Below, in pieces: positions 23,718 through 33,092 of a stretch of DNA of 39,227 bases. Below the pieces are notes generated by a model. That model had not been told where the DNA came from and did no database searches. It saw only the letters and a list, made by a program, of their open reading frames with translations. The stretch is from Acidobacteriaceae bacterium (GTDB lineage: Bacteria > Acidobacteriota > Terriglobia > Terriglobales > Acidobacteriaceae), in NCBI GenBank assembly GCA_030041515.1, contig JASHNS010000006.1, positions 1 to 39,227 of the forward strand, in the 5' to 3' direction. Position numbers and translations under genes: made by a program. Numbering within the stretch: the first letter of the stretch is position 1; each line of letters opens with the position of its first letter.

Positions 23718-24488
23718 CTATCCGGCTTTCATCTCCGGCGTGGCAGCGACCAGATTGCGCGTGTAGTCCTCGCGGGGCGAGTCGCAGATCTGGTCGCGGG
23801 TGCCGAATTCGACGAGCTTGCCGCCCTGGAGCACGGCGATATTTGTCGCCAGATAGCGCACGAGCGGCATGGAGTGGGAGATGAAGAGGTAGGTGAGGGA
23901 GAACTCGCGTTGCAGGTCGCGGAGGAGATTGACGATCTGGGCGCCGACGCTGACATCGAGAGCGGAGACCGGCTCGTCGAGGACGAGCAGCTCCGGCTGG
24001 AGGGCCAGAGCGCGGGCGATGTTGATGCGCTGGCGCTGGCCTCCGGAGAATTCGTGCGGATAGCGGCGGAGGGCCGAGTCATCGAGGCCGACCTGGCGGA
24101 GGAGGTCCTGGCAGCGGCGGCGGCGTTGGGTGCGACTTGTGCGTTCGTGGATGACCAGCGGCTCGGTGACGATTTGCTCGACGGTCATGCGGGGATTGAG
24201 GGCGGCGTAGGGATCCTGAAAGACGGGCTGCATACGGCGGCGGAGCGGGCGGAGCTTACTCTGCGGGACGCCCGTGATGGGATTTCCGTCGAAGAGGACC
24301 GTGCCGCGGGTGGGCTCGATCAGACCGAGGACCATGCGGGCGATGGTGCTTTTGCCGGAGCCGGATTCGCCGACGAGGCCGAGGGTTTCGCCTCGCTCAA
24401 TGGCGAACGAAACTCGATCAACGACGCGGGTTCCCTGGTCAGCGTGGCCGTAGGTTTTGGTCAGCTCGGTCGCGGCCAACAGAGGCAT
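23718..24488 (-). CDS. Oligopeptide-type ABC transporter ATPase, orphan
   Basis: This 256-residue protein has Walker A GESGSGKST, the Q-loop in VFQDPYAALNPRM, signature FSGGQRQRI, Walker B LLVLDEP and the H-loop SHSM. It is most like DppF/OppF or the second half of GsiA. I use the ATG at 24488 (MPLLAATELTKTYG), the usual start of the domain; the open frame continues 42 residues upstream without family features, and no Shine-Dalgarno is visible. No permease or binding-protein gene is in the window, so its partners lie elsewhere. Confidence 0.88.
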   Translation of the reverse strand: MPLLAATELTKTYGHADQGTRVVDRVSFAIERGETLGLVGESGSGKSTIARMVLGLIEPTRGTVLFDGNPITGVPQSKLRPLRRRMQPVFQDPYAALNPRMTVEQIVTEPLVIHERTSRTQRRRRCQDLLRQVGLDDSALRRYPHEFSGGQRQRINIARALALQPELLVLDEPVSALDVSVGAQIVNLLRDLQREFSLTYLFISHSMPLVRYLATNIAVLQGGKLVEFGTRDQICDSPREDYTRNLVAATPEMKAG

Positions 24489-24609
24489 AGGAGAAAAGTA
24501 GCAGGCCGATTCCGCGATTAAAATAGAAGAGAGCGGATCGCTGGGAATTATCAGCGGATTCGCCAGGACAACCTCAGGGGCTAAAGCCCATTGATTTTTG
24601 GCAGTTTTC

Positions 24610-24629
24610 GGCACGACTCAAGTCGTGCC
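24610..24629. repeat. Palindromic intergenic repeat
   Basis: GGCACGACT-CA-AGTCGTGCC is a perfect inverted repeat with nine-base arms. It is preceded by GGGGCTAAAGCCC (about 24577-24589), another hairpin. From memory, this pair of palindromes recurs between genes in acidobacterial genomes. It lies in the 225-base gap before the helicase gene. Confidence 0.6.
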
Positions 24630-24713
24630 CTGATACAAGGCGTTCGCCCCACAGGGCCTCCGCATCCTGTGTGGTCGCGCTCTCCAATTCCGTGACGCAG
24701 TTCAGAGAATCCT

Positions 24714-27386
24714 TTGCAGCAACTCCTCAACAAACTCAATCCGCAGCAGCGTGAAGCCGTCGAGGCCGTCGATGGGCCGGTGCTGATTCTGGCCGGCGCC
24801 GGCTCCGGGAAGACGCGCGTGATCACGCATCGAATCGCGTACCTGATCGAGGAGCGCAGCGCGGCGCCGGATGCGATTCTGGCCGTGACGTTTACCAACA
24901 AGGCCGCGGCGGAAATGGGCGAGCGGGTGGAGAAGCTGATCGGGCACGGTTCGCTGGCGAAGCCGCTGATCTCGACGTTCCACTCCTTTTGCGTGCGGCT
25001 GCTGCGGCGGGATATCGAGGCTCTGCGCGTGGGGAGTGAAGGATTGACGCGCAGCTTTGCCATCTACGACGAGACGGATCAGCAGGCCGTGGTGAAGGCC
25101 GTGATGCGGCGGATGGGGCTGGACGACAAGCAACTGACGCCGCGCGTGGTGCTCTCGAAGATTTCCTGGGCGAAGAACCACATGATCGATCCGCAGGAGT
25201 ATTTTCTGCAGTCGGCGGACCCGATCAGCGAGAAGGTGGCGCATGTTTTCGAGGGCTATCGGAAGGAGCTGCGCAAGGCGAACGCGCTCGACTTCGACGA
25301 TCTGCTGCTGGAGGCGGTACGGCTGCTGAAGGTTTCGCAGGAAGTGCGCGAACGCTGCCAGCGGCGCTGGCGGTGGGTGATGGTGGACGAGTACCAGGAC
25401 ACGAACCGACCGCAGTACGAGCTGATGAAGCTGCTGGCCGGTGAGCACCAGAACGTGTGCGTGGTGGGCGACGAGGATCAGAGCATCTACTCATGGCGCG
25501 GGGCCGATATCCGCAACATTCTGGAGTTCGAGAAGGATTTTCCGGGCGCGAAGACGGTGCGGCTGGAGCAGAATTACCGATCGACGCAGATCATTCTGGA
25601 AGCGGCTTCGTCGGTGGTAGCGCGGAATGCGCAGCGCAAGGGCAAGCGGCTGTGGACCTCCCGCGAGGGCGGGGCGCTGATCGGGTACTACGAGGCGCCG
25701 GACGGTGAAAACGAGGCGCTGTTCCTTGCGGACTACATCCAGAAATATCTGCGCAAAGCGGCGGAGGAGCAGGCGGAGCCGAAATGCGCGGTGCTCTACC
25801 GGACGAATTCGCAGTCGCGGCTGGTGGAAGAGGCGATGCGACGGTACAACATTGCTTACACGATGGTGGGCGGCTTCTCCTTTTATGAGCGCGCGGAGAT
25901 CAAGGACCTGCTGAGCTATCTGAAGCTGGCGCAAAATCCGCATGACTCGATCGCGCTGCAGCGGGTGGTGAATACGCCGGCGCGCGGCATCGGCAAGACG
26001 ACGATGGAGACGGTGGAGCGGATCGCGCTGGAGACGGGCGCGAGCCTGTGGACGGCGATCGGGCGGGCGATTGAGGCAAAGCTCCTGCCGGCGCGGGCGC
26101 TGGCGGCGCTGGAGGGTTTCCAGCGGATCATCAGCGATGCGCAGGCGATGGTCGCGGCCGGATTCGCGGAGAAGCTGGCGGAGGATATCGCTGCGGGGGA
26201 GCCGGCTGTGGAGACGCTGGCTGCTTCGGCGGAATCCGATACGAGCTTCGACTTTGGCAGCGCAACGCAGGCGACGCTGACGCATGGCGACGATATCGCC
26301 GAGGGAACGGATTTCACTCCGGCACGATTCAGCGTGTTCAGCGAAGAGGCGCCGGTGCCGCATGCGGCCGCGGCCCCGGAGAGCGAAGAGGCGGTGCCGG
26401 GATTCCGTGCCCCGGGCGGGGCGGCCACGCTCCCGGAGCTGATCAAGTTCCTCATCGATCGCACGGGCTATATCCGGTCGCTCGAAGAAGAAGGGACGCC
26501 GGAAGCCTTCTCGCGGATTGAGAACCTGAAGGAACTGGCCAACGCGGCGCAGGATGCGCAGGAACGCGGCGAGACGCTGGCGGAGTTTCTGGATCATGCG
26601 GCGCTGGTGAGCGATGCCGACCAGTACGATCCGGAGGCGCGAGTGACGTTGATGACACTGCACGCCGCAAAGGGCCTGGAGTTCCCGCTGGTGGTGCTGG
26701 CCGGGATGGAAGAAGGGCTGTTTCCGCATTCACGGACGCTGAACGATCCGCCTCAGATGGAGGAGGAGCGGCGGCTGTGCTACGTGGGACTGACGCGCGC
26801 GATGGACGCGCTGGTGGTGACGCGGGCGCGGTACCGGCGCCGGTACGGCAATGACATGCCGGAGCCGACGGTTCCCTCGCGGTTTTTGGCGGAGATTCCG
26901 CAGCAGCTGATCGAGGACCTGAGTGGCGGGCGCGGACGGGAGAACTCGTGGGGTGGTTATGCGGCGCGCTACAGCGAGTCGCCTTCGCAGTGGTCGCGCC
27001 GCGGGGGCGAGGATTTCACAAGCCGGCACTACAGCTATGAGGATGAGGACCAGAGCGCAGGGTTCGGCAGACGCGGGAATCCGCCGCCTCAACGGGTGAT
27101 TCGGCCGCCGGCGGGAGTGAAAGCGGACTCCGTGGACAACATCGCGCGATTCTTTTCCGGACGAGGCGGTGTTCCGCCGAAGAGCGGACGGCCGAAGCTG
27201 GACGTGCCGGAAACGAAGGGCGCGACGGGATTCAGGTCCGGACAGCGTGTGCGGCATCCGAAATACGGCGAAGGGATTGTCTTCCGGCGCGAAGGCGAGG
27301 GAGACGACGCGAAGGTTACGGTACAATTTTCAGGATTCGGCGTAAAAAAGCTGGTGGAGAAATTCGCGCAGCTCGAGCGGCTCTAA
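24714..27386 (+). CDS. pcrA: PcrA/UvrD-type superfamily 1A DNA helicase
   Basis: This 890-residue helicase has every SF1A motif: NPQQREA, GAGSGKT (28-34), TFTNKAAAEM, VDEYQDTN, GDEDQSIYSWRGAD, LEQNYRST, TLHAAKGLEFPLVV and RRLCYVGLTRA. The C-terminus ends in a PcrA-type Tudor-like domain (GQRVRHPKYGEGIV...). It acts in nucleotide excision repair and in clearing RecA and stalled RNA polymerase (family knowledge). PcrA is usually 720-750 residues; the excess is an acidic, low-complexity insertion at about 490-570 in domain 2B. The start is TTG; no ATG lies ahead of motif I. Confidence 0.97.
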   Translation: MQQLLNKLNPQQREAVEAVDGPVLILAGAGSGKTRVITHRIAYLIEERSAAPDAILAVTFTNKAAAEMGERVEKLIGHGSLAKPLISTFHSFCVRLLRRDIEALRVGSEGLTRSFAIYDETDQQAVVKAVMRRMGLDDKQLTPRVVLSKISWAKNHMIDPQEYFLQSADPISEKVAHVFEGYRKELRKANALDFDDLLLEAVRLLKVSQEVRERCQRRWRWVMVDEYQDTNRPQYELMKLLAGEHQNVCVVGDEDQSIYSWRGADIRNILEFEKDFPGAKTVRLEQNYRSTQIILEAASSVVARNAQRKGKRLWTSREGGALIGYYEAPDGENEALFLADYIQKYLRKAAEEQAEPKCAVLYRTNSQSRLVEEAMRRYNIAYTMVGGFSFYERAEIKDLLSYLKLAQNPHDSIALQRVVNTPARGIGKTTMETVERIALETGASLWTAIGRAIEAKLLPARALAALEGFQRIISDAQAMVAAGFAEKLAEDIAAGEPAVETLAASAESDTSFDFGSATQATLTHGDDIAEGTDFTPARFSVFSEEAPVPHAAAAPESEEAVPGFRAPGGAATLPELIKFLIDRTGYIRSLEEEGTPEAFSRIENLKELANAAQDAQERGETLAEFLDHAALVSDADQYDPEARVTLMTLHAAKGLEFPLVVLAGMEEGLFPHSRTLNDPPQMEEERRLCYVGLTRAMDALVVTRARYRRRYGNDMPEPTVPSRFLAEIPQQLIEDLSGGRGRENSWGGYAARYSESPSQWSRRGGEDFTSRHYSYEDEDQSAGFGRRGNPPPQRVIRPPAGVKADSVDNIARFFSGRGGVPPKSGRPKLDVPETKGATGFRSGQRVRHPKYGEGIVFRREGEGDDAKVTVQFSGFGVKKLVEKFAQLERL

Positions 27387-27419
27387 CGGGCGCTTGAAAG
27401 GGCTCTGGAAAGGATTTTC

Positions 27420-27575
27420 ATGGCAAATACGAAGTCAACGAAGGATAAGGCGGAACGGAAGAAGCTGAAGCGCGCGGCCCGCAAAAAGGCTGCCCCCAAA
27501 CCGAAGCGGACGGCTGCTCGAGGTTCGCAGAAGAAGAAGGTTCGGAAGCTGGCACGCGGACAGAGCAAGCGGTAA
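27420..27575 (+). CDS. 51-residue Lys/Ala-rich basic protein
   Basis: An ATG at 27420 with AAAGGA five bases upstream opens a 51-residue frame ending at TAA 27573-27575. About half of the residues are Lys, Arg or Ala, in blocks such as KKLKRAARKKAAPKPKR. It starts 34 bases after the helicase stop and is followed by a terminator hairpin, so it ends the helicase transcript. The composition suggests binding to nucleic acid or ribosomes, but no family is recognised. Confidence 0.6.
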   Translation: MANTKSTKDKAERKKLKRAARKKAAPKPKRTAARGSQKKKVRKLARGQSKR

Positions 27576-27585
27576 AGCCCGAGCG

Positions 27586-27612
27586 GAGCCGGGTGGCCTG
27601 TCTGCCCGGCTC
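27586..27612 (+). terminator. Hairpin terminator after the basic protein gene
   Basis: GAGCCGGG (27586-27593) pairs with CCCGGCTC (27605-27612) over an 11-base loop. The tail reads TGCTTTCC, so the T tract is weak. Confidence 0.5.
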
Positions 27613-27641
27613 TGCTTTCCAACCCTCCCGGAATCGCCCGG

Positions 27642-28274
27642 ATGCTCGAAAACTTTTCTCTCCAGGGAGAACAGGTCACGCTGGTCCCGCTCGGGCCGCA
27701 GCACGTGCCCGGGCTGCTGGCGGCCGCGCGGCTGAACCCGTCGCTGTACCGCTGGACCTTCGCTCCGCAGACTGAGCGCGAGATGGCGGAATACGTCGAG
27801 ACGGCTCTCGCCGCCCAGCGGGCAGGAACGGCTGTTCCCTTCGCCGTGCTGCGAGCGGCGGACGGCGAAGTGATCGGATCGACTCGCTTCTTCAACCTCG
27901 AGTTTTGGGGGTGGCCGAAGGATCATCTGCGGTTCGGCCGTGGTCTGCCGGATGCCTGTGAGATCGGCTACACCTGGCTAAGCGCAACGGCCATTCGCAC
28001 CGGCGCGAATACTGAGGCCAAATCTCTGATGCTCGCGCATGCCTTCGAACAATGGAAGGTGCTGCGGGTCTGCCTGCATACCGACGCGCGCAACGAGCGA
28101 TCGCGTGCGGCGATCGAGCGGATCGGCGGGCGGTTTGAGGGGATTCTTTACTCGCATCGCCTGGCTTCCGACTTCATCGCCCGCGATTCGGCGCGGTATT
28201 CGATTGTCGCGGCCGACTGGCCTGCCGTGAACGAACACCTGCAGCGTTTGCGGCAGAAGCCTGGACGGGGTTAA
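27642..28274 (+). CDS. GNAT acetyltransferase, RimJ/RimL type
   Basis: This 210-residue protein has the GNAT core in order: beta strand FAVLRAADGEVIGSTRF, acceptor-side EIGYTWL, the acetyl-CoA turn region with TEAKSLMLAHAFEQW, and the last motif RVCLHTDARNERSRAAIERIGGRFEGIL. This is the Acetyltransf_3 layout used by ribosomal-protein N-acetyltransferases and many enzymes acting on small molecules; substrate unknown. No strong Shine-Dalgarno is visible before the ATG at 27642. It lies in the same direction as the helicase but after a terminator. Confidence 0.85.
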   Translation: MLENFSLQGEQVTLVPLGPQHVPGLLAAARLNPSLYRWTFAPQTEREMAEYVETALAAQRAGTAVPFAVLRAADGEVIGSTRFFNLEFWGWPKDHLRFGRGLPDACEIGYTWLSATAIRTGANTEAKSLMLAHAFEQWKVLRVCLHTDARNERSRAAIERIGGRFEGILYSHRLASDFIARDSARYSIVAADWPAVNEHLQRLRQKPGRG

Positions 28275-28370
28275 CCCGTCTTCCCAGGCTCGGCGGCGAA
28301 TTCCCTTTCGCCGGTTACTCTGGAACAGCTACACTCTCTGCATCAACTTTCCCCACCCAGGAGCCGTCGT

Positions 28371-29969
28371 TTGCCGGATCAGCCAGTGATTCCACCCCGG
28401 CCCACCGGAACCCGTTCGCAGCTTTTCGCGCGTAAGTCCATCGACAAGCTGATTGCCGATTCAGAAGATCCCACGCAAAGCCTGAGGAAGACGCTGGGGC
28501 CGGTGTCGCTGACGGCGCTGGGGATTGGCGCGGTCATCGGATCGGGCATATTCACCGTGATCGGCACGGCGATGGCCGGCCAGAAGTTCGACACGCCGGA
28601 GCTGGCCAATACTCCGCTGCTGCATTATCTGATCGCGCATACGGCCATGGCGGGTCGTCCCGGCGCGGGGCCGGCGCTGGCGGTGTCGCTGGTGCTGGTG
28701 GCGATTGTGTGCGTCTTTACGGGGTTGTGCTATGCAGAGCTGGCCTCGATGATCCCGATTGCGGGGTCAGCCTACACCTACACGTACGCGACGCTGGGCG
28801 AGCTGGTGGCGTGGATCATTGGGTGGGATTTGATTCTGGAATACGCCTTCTCGAACATGAGCGTCAGCGTGGGGTTCGCGGCGCACATTGAAGCATTCAT
28901 GGAGTGGTTCGGGATCCATCCGCCGCTGCGATGGATTTCGCCCGCATATCTGCCCACGGGCCTCCAGGATTTCTCGGGGAAAACGCTCTACAACCCTGGC
29001 TGGCATTTCGGATTCAACATTCCGGCCTTCCTGATCGTGATGATCCTGACCGTGGTGCTGGTGCGGGGGATTCGGGAATCGGCGCGGACGAATAATATCC
29101 TGGTGCTGGTGAAGCTGGCCGCGATTCTGGCGTTTATCTTTGCGGCCTCTGAGTTCATTAAGCCGCGCTACTGGCATCCGTTTATGCCGAACGGCTGGGC
29201 AGGCCTGCTCTCGGGCGGGTCGATCATCTTCTTCACGTACATCGGATTCGATTCGGTTTCGACGGCGGCGGAGGAATGCAAGAATCCGCAGCGGGACATG
29301 CCGATTGGCATCCTGGCCACGCTCGTCGCCTGCACGCTGCTCTACGGCGGCGTCGCGATTGTGCTGAGCGGAATCGTGCCGTGGCAGTCGCTGATGGGCG
29401 ACGCAGCGCCGGTGGTGAATGCCATGCGGAGGCTGTCGCTGCAACCGGGCGGCCACCCGCTGCACTGGATTGAGCTGATTGTGCTGATCGGCGCAATGCT
29501 CGGCATGATCTCGTCGATTCTGGTCTTCCAGCTGGGTCAGGCGCGCGTGTGGTTTGCGATGTCGCGGGACCGGCTGCTGCCGGATGCGTTCAGCAAGGTG
29601 CACCCGGCATTTCGCACGCCGGCGGTGGCGACGTGGGTGGCTGGATTTGTTGTGGGGATTCCTGCGGGGCTGCTGGATATCGGGACCGTGGCGAACCTGT
29701 CGAATATCGGCACGCTCTTTGCGTTCGTGCTGGTTTCGATTGCGGTGATCCTGCTGCGGTTTCGCGAGCCGGAGCGGCCGCGCGGTTTCCGGGTGCCGCT
29801 GGGGCCAGTGTTTCCGGTGCTCAGCATCATCTTTTGCATCCTGCTGATGATGGGGCTGGAGATCCTGACCTGGACGGCATTCTTCATCTGGCTGCTGATC
29901 GGGCTGGTGATCTACTTCCTCTATTCGCGGCACCGCAGCGAGTTTGCGCCGGCGCATCGCGCTCGGTAG
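28371..29969 (+). CDS. APC-family amino-acid permease, CAT/YfnA type
   Basis: This 532-residue protein has about 12-14 membrane helices. It includes the APC helix-1 motif GIGAVIGSGIFTVIG, GSAYTYTYATLGELVAWIIGWDLILEY and IIFFTYIGFDSVSTAAEECKNP. This is the cationic amino-acid transporter subgroup; substrate cannot be read from sequence. The start is TTG at 28371, with AGGAG (28359-28363) seven bases upstream. It is monocistronic by layout. Confidence 0.93.
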   Translation: MPDQPVIPPRPTGTRSQLFARKSIDKLIADSEDPTQSLRKTLGPVSLTALGIGAVIGSGIFTVIGTAMAGQKFDTPELANTPLLHYLIAHTAMAGRPGAGPALAVSLVLVAIVCVFTGLCYAELASMIPIAGSAYTYTYATLGELVAWIIGWDLILEYAFSNMSVSVGFAAHIEAFMEWFGIHPPLRWISPAYLPTGLQDFSGKTLYNPGWHFGFNIPAFLIVMILTVVLVRGIRESARTNNILVLVKLAAILAFIFAASEFIKPRYWHPFMPNGWAGLLSGGSIIFFTYIGFDSVSTAAEECKNPQRDMPIGILATLVACTLLYGGVAIVLSGIVPWQSLMGDAAPVVNAMRRLSLQPGGHPLHWIELIVLIGAMLGMISSILVFQLGQARVWFAMSRDRLLPDAFSKVHPAFRTPAVATWVAGFVVGIPAGLLDIGTVANLSNIGTLFAFVLVSIAVILLRFREPERPRGFRVPLGPVFPVLSIIFCILLMMGLEILTWTAFFIWLLIGLVIYFLYSRHRSEFAPAHRAR

Positions 29970-30055
29970 CTCACACCCGAAGCGGCGCTCCCACCAGAAG
30001 ACACACCTGGCGATCCATGAGGATTCTCCGGAAGCCTGGACGCCGAAATCTCTCC

Positions 30056-30098
30056 TTGACATTCTACCTATGGTCGGCTCAATATGTAGAACGTCATA
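30056..30098 (+). promoter_or_regulatory. Promoter and possible PadR operator
   Basis: TTGACA (30056-30061) is followed after 18 bases by a weak -10, CAATAT (30080-30085). An imperfect palindrome TATGTAGAACGTCATA (30083-30098) overlaps the start region. PadR regulators bind such inverted repeats in their own promoters, so autoregulation is likely. Confidence 0.5.
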
Positions 30099-30115
30099 GA
30101 GGAAGAGCTATCTGA

Positions 30116-30463
30116 ATGCCGCCGACGGACAAGACCGATCTTCTGCAGGGCACGCTCGACATGCTGATCCTGAAGGTCGTATCGATGGGGCCGGTTCACG
30201 GCTATGCAATCTCCCTGCGCATCCGGCAGATCTCCCGGGAAGTGCTCCATGTGCAGCAGGGATCGCTGTATCCGGCGCTGCACCGGCTGGAAAAGCGAGG
30301 CTGGCTGACGGCGGAGTGGGGCGAATCGGAGAACGGGCGGCAGGCCAAGTTCTATCGGCTCTCGGCGAAGGGGCGCAGGCAGCTCACGGCGGAAGAGGCG
30401 AGCTGGAACCGGCTGTCGGAGGCGGTCGCGCTGATTCTGCAGACTGCCGAGCAGCAGGCATAG
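30116..30463 (+). CDS. PadR-family transcriptional regulator
   Basis: This 115-residue protein is a short PadR-type winged helix. It shows the family signature [26 protein letters not shown], the wing region [18 protein letters not shown] and [11 protein letters not shown]. It controls the adjacent permease gene in the usual PadR-ADOP pairing of Acidobacteria (established association), and probably its own promoter through the palindrome just upstream. The inducer is unknown. Confidence 0.95.
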   Translation: MPPTDKTDLLQGTLDMLILKVVSMGPVHGYAISLRIRQISREVLHVQQGSLYPALHRLEKRGWLTAEWGESENGRQAKFYRLSAKGRRQLTAEEASWNRLSEAVALILQTAEQQA

Positions 30464-30475
30464 GACAGAATCGTC

Positions 30476-33067
30476 ATGCGAGATCGCAGAGGAAGCGGCG
30501 CAGGACGCGACGAAGAGCTGGATCGGGAGATCGCGTTTCACATCGACGAGTTGACCCGTGCCAACGTTGCTCGCGGCATGACCCCCGAGGAAGCGCGGCG
30601 CCAGGCACAGCTCGAGTTTGGCGGACGCGAGCAGGTGAAGCAGGAGATGCGCGAAGTTCACACCTCCCAGGCGATGGAAAGCGCGCGGTTCAACCTTCGC
30701 GCCGCGCTGCGCTTTCTGCGCCGATCCCCATCATTTTCCGCTGCCGTCATCCTGATTCTTGCCATCGGCATCGGAGCGGACAGCGCGGTGTTCTCCGCGA
30801 TGGACGCGGTCGTGCTGCAGCCTCTTGATTATCCGCACGCGAACCGGCTGGTTGCGCTGTATCAGCACGACTCGAAGCATCAAAACGGCAACACGTTCGT
30901 CGCACCCGTCCGGCTGGAAGACTGGAACCACCTGAACTCGACCTTTACAGCGATCAGCGGCTATTACACCGACGATATGTCGGAAACTTCCGGCTCATTG
31001 CCGGAGCGGGTGAAGCTGGCGCTGGTGGCCCCGCGGTTTCTTCAGGTGCTGGAGGTCGCGCCGATGCTCGGCCGCGACTTCACGGCGCGGGAAGAGCATT
31101 TTGGCGGCCCGGAGGCGGTGCTGATCAGCTATGCGTTCTGGCAAAGCCATTTCCACGGCGATCCCGACGCGATCGGGCAGAAGCTGCATGTGGGCAGCTT
31201 CTCCTTTTCCATCGTCGGCGTCATGCCTGAATCGTTCGCGTTTCCGGATCGCGACGTGGAGTTGTGGACACCAAGCCCTCCCGACGCGCCCTACGCGCAG
31301 GACCGCAACGAGACCTGGTTCCAGGCGATCGGACGGATGAAACCGGGCATCACGATCAGACAGGCGCAGACCGATCTGGCTTTGGTCCAGCAGGGGCTGG
31401 GACGGCAGTTTCCCGATCCCGACGCCGACCTGACGGTGAACAGCGAACCGCTCAAAGAGACAGTTATCGGCGGAATTCAGGGCTCGCTGTGGATGCTGTA
31501 CGGATCGGTCACGCTGCTGCTGCTGATCGCGTGCTCCAATATTGCGGCGCTGCTGCTGGCTCGAACCGCCGACCGCGAGCACGAAATTTCGATTCGTTTT
31601 TCGCTGGGCGCATCGCGGCGCGCGATTGTGATTCAACTACTGAGCGAGGTTCTGGCGCTGACATTGGCAGGTTCGTTGCTGGGACTCGGCATCGCCGCCG
31701 CGGCGGCGCACGAGTTCCATCTGTTGGCAAAAACCCTGCCGCGAGCGCAGGAGATTTCCCTGAACTGGCGAATCGTGGCGTATTCGCTGGCGTGCGCGGT
31801 AGCAACCGCACTGGCTTGCGGGCTGATTCCGGCGCTGCGCGGGACCCGTCGTCCACTGGCGCACTCGCTGGCGCAGACCAACCGCACCCAGGCATCCGCG
31901 CGGAGCCGGTTGCAGTGGTTCCTGGTGGGAGTTCAGGTGATGCTGGCAGTAACGCTGCTGACCGGCGCGGGACTGCTGCTGCGCAGCCTGCAAAATCTGG
32001 ACCGTGTGTCGCCGGGATTCGACGCCAGCCACGTGCTCACCTTCCAGATCACCGGCTCGTGGGCGGAAACCAGTGACATGGCGGCGCTGCAACGGCGCAT
32101 CGACACGACTCTCGACGCCCTGCGTGCCATTCCGGGCGTTGAACACGCAGCGACGGCGACGTTTCTTCCCGGGGTTCCCGCCAAATACCAGGTGCAGTTC
32201 AGCGTGGACGGCGAGCAGGACCCGAATCGTAAAATCCTGGCGGATCTCCGTGTTGTTTCACAGGGATATTTCCAGACCATGCAGATTCCGATGCTGACGG
32301 GTAGGACGTGCCGCGCAGGATCGCCCACCAGCGACATGGTGGTCAACCGCAGTTTTGCCGCTCTGTATTTCGGTGACTCGCCCGAGGTGGGACACGTTCT
32401 GACACAGATCACGAATACGCCGAACCCGGTGGAGGGCAGAGTTGTCGGCGTTGCGGGCAATGATCGTGAGGAGGGCATGAATACGCTGCCGGTTCCCACC
32501 ATTTATTTGTGCCTGAGCGCGGGCGGTCCATTCTCGTATTACCTGGTGCGGACGCATGGGGCGCCGCTGACCATGGCGGATGCGATCCGCCGACGGATCC
32601 ATCAACTTGAGCCGAACCGATCCGTCTACGGGATCTCGACATTGCAGGAGCACCTCAGCGACGCCTCATTCAACGGCCGGCTGCGAACGATTCTTCTGAG
32701 CCTGTTTGCCGTCTCGGCGGTGGTGCTGGCGTGCCTCGGGCTGTACGGCACGCTCAGTTATCTGGGGCGAATGCGCCAGCGCGAGGTGGGAGTGCGCCTG
32801 GCGCTGGGCGCGCTGCGCGGCCAGATCCTCCGCGGCTTTCTGCTCCAGGGAATTCGCGTCGCGTGCGTGGGCTGTGTGGCCGGCCTGCTGCTCAGCCTGT
32901 TCACAGACCAGCTGCTGAAGGGCATGCTCTACGGAGTCTCCACCGTCGATCCGAGCACGTATCTCGGCGTACTGGGCCTGATTCTTCTGGTGGCGGCTGC
33001 ATCTTCAGTGCTTCCGGCATGGCGAGCGGCACGGACGGAGCCCACTCAGGTACTGCGGCAGGAGTAA
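30476..33067 (+). CDS. ADOP-type duplicated MacB/FtsX permease
   Basis: This 863-residue protein has a charged helical prefix (about 1-65, with EELDREIAFHIDELTRANVARGM), then two MacB-PCD/FtsX units: helix 1 at about 90-110, periplasmic domain to about 320, three helices to about 450, then helix 480-500, a second periplasmic domain and three helices to the end. This is the acidobacterial duplicated orphan permease layout. It begins 12 bases after the PadR stop. No ABC ATPase is adjacent, as is usual for this group. Its cargo is unknown; MacB relatives export macrolides, peptides or lipoproteins, or transmit force. Confidence 0.93.
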   Translation: MRDRRGSGAGRDEELDREIAFHIDELTRANVARGMTPEEARRQAQLEFGGREQVKQEMREVHTSQAMESARFNLRAALRFLRRSPSFSAAVILILAIGIGADSAVFSAMDAVVLQPLDYPHANRLVALYQHDSKHQNGNTFVAPVRLEDWNHLNSTFTAISGYYTDDMSETSGSLPERVKLALVAPRFLQVLEVAPMLGRDFTAREEHFGGPEAVLISYAFWQSHFHGDPDAIGQKLHVGSFSFSIVGVMPESFAFPDRDVELWTPSPPDAPYAQDRNETWFQAIGRMKPGITIRQAQTDLALVQQGLGRQFPDPDADLTVNSEPLKETVIGGIQGSLWMLYGSVTLLLLIACSNIAALLLARTADREHEISIRFSLGASRRAIVIQLLSEVLALTLAGSLLGLGIAAAAAHEFHLLAKTLPRAQEISLNWRIVAYSLACAVATALACGLIPALRGTRRPLAHSLAQTNRTQASARSRLQWFLVGVQVMLAVTLLTGAGLLLRSLQNLDRVSPGFDASHVLTFQITGSWAETSDMAALQRRIDTTLDALRAIPGVEHAATATFLPGVPAKYQVQFSVDGEQDPNRKILADLRVVSQGYFQTMQIPMLTGRTCRAGSPTSDMVVNRSFAALYFGDSPEVGHVLTQITNTPNPVEGRVVGVAGNDREEGMNTLPVPTIYLCLSAGGPFSYYLVRTHGAPLTMADAIRRRIHQLEPNRSVYGISTLQEHLSDASFNGRLRTILLSLFAVSAVVLACLGLYGTLSYLGRMRQREVGVRLALGALRGQILRGFLLQGIRVACVGCVAGLLLSLFTDQLLKGMLYGVSTVDPSTYLGVLGLILLVAAASSVLPAWRAARTEPTQVLRQE

Positions 33068-33092
33068 CCGCATGCAGAACGGGGCGTGGTCA

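Noticed and set aside
23718-24488. ATPase partner for the ADOP permease
   Set aside because: The sequence is of the DppF/OppF type, lies on the other strand over 6 kb away and ADOPs are normally orphans.
28767-30062. Minus-strand frame of 431 codons opposite the amino-acid permease
   Set aside because: Arg/His/Gln-rich antisense shadow of a clear membrane transporter gene.
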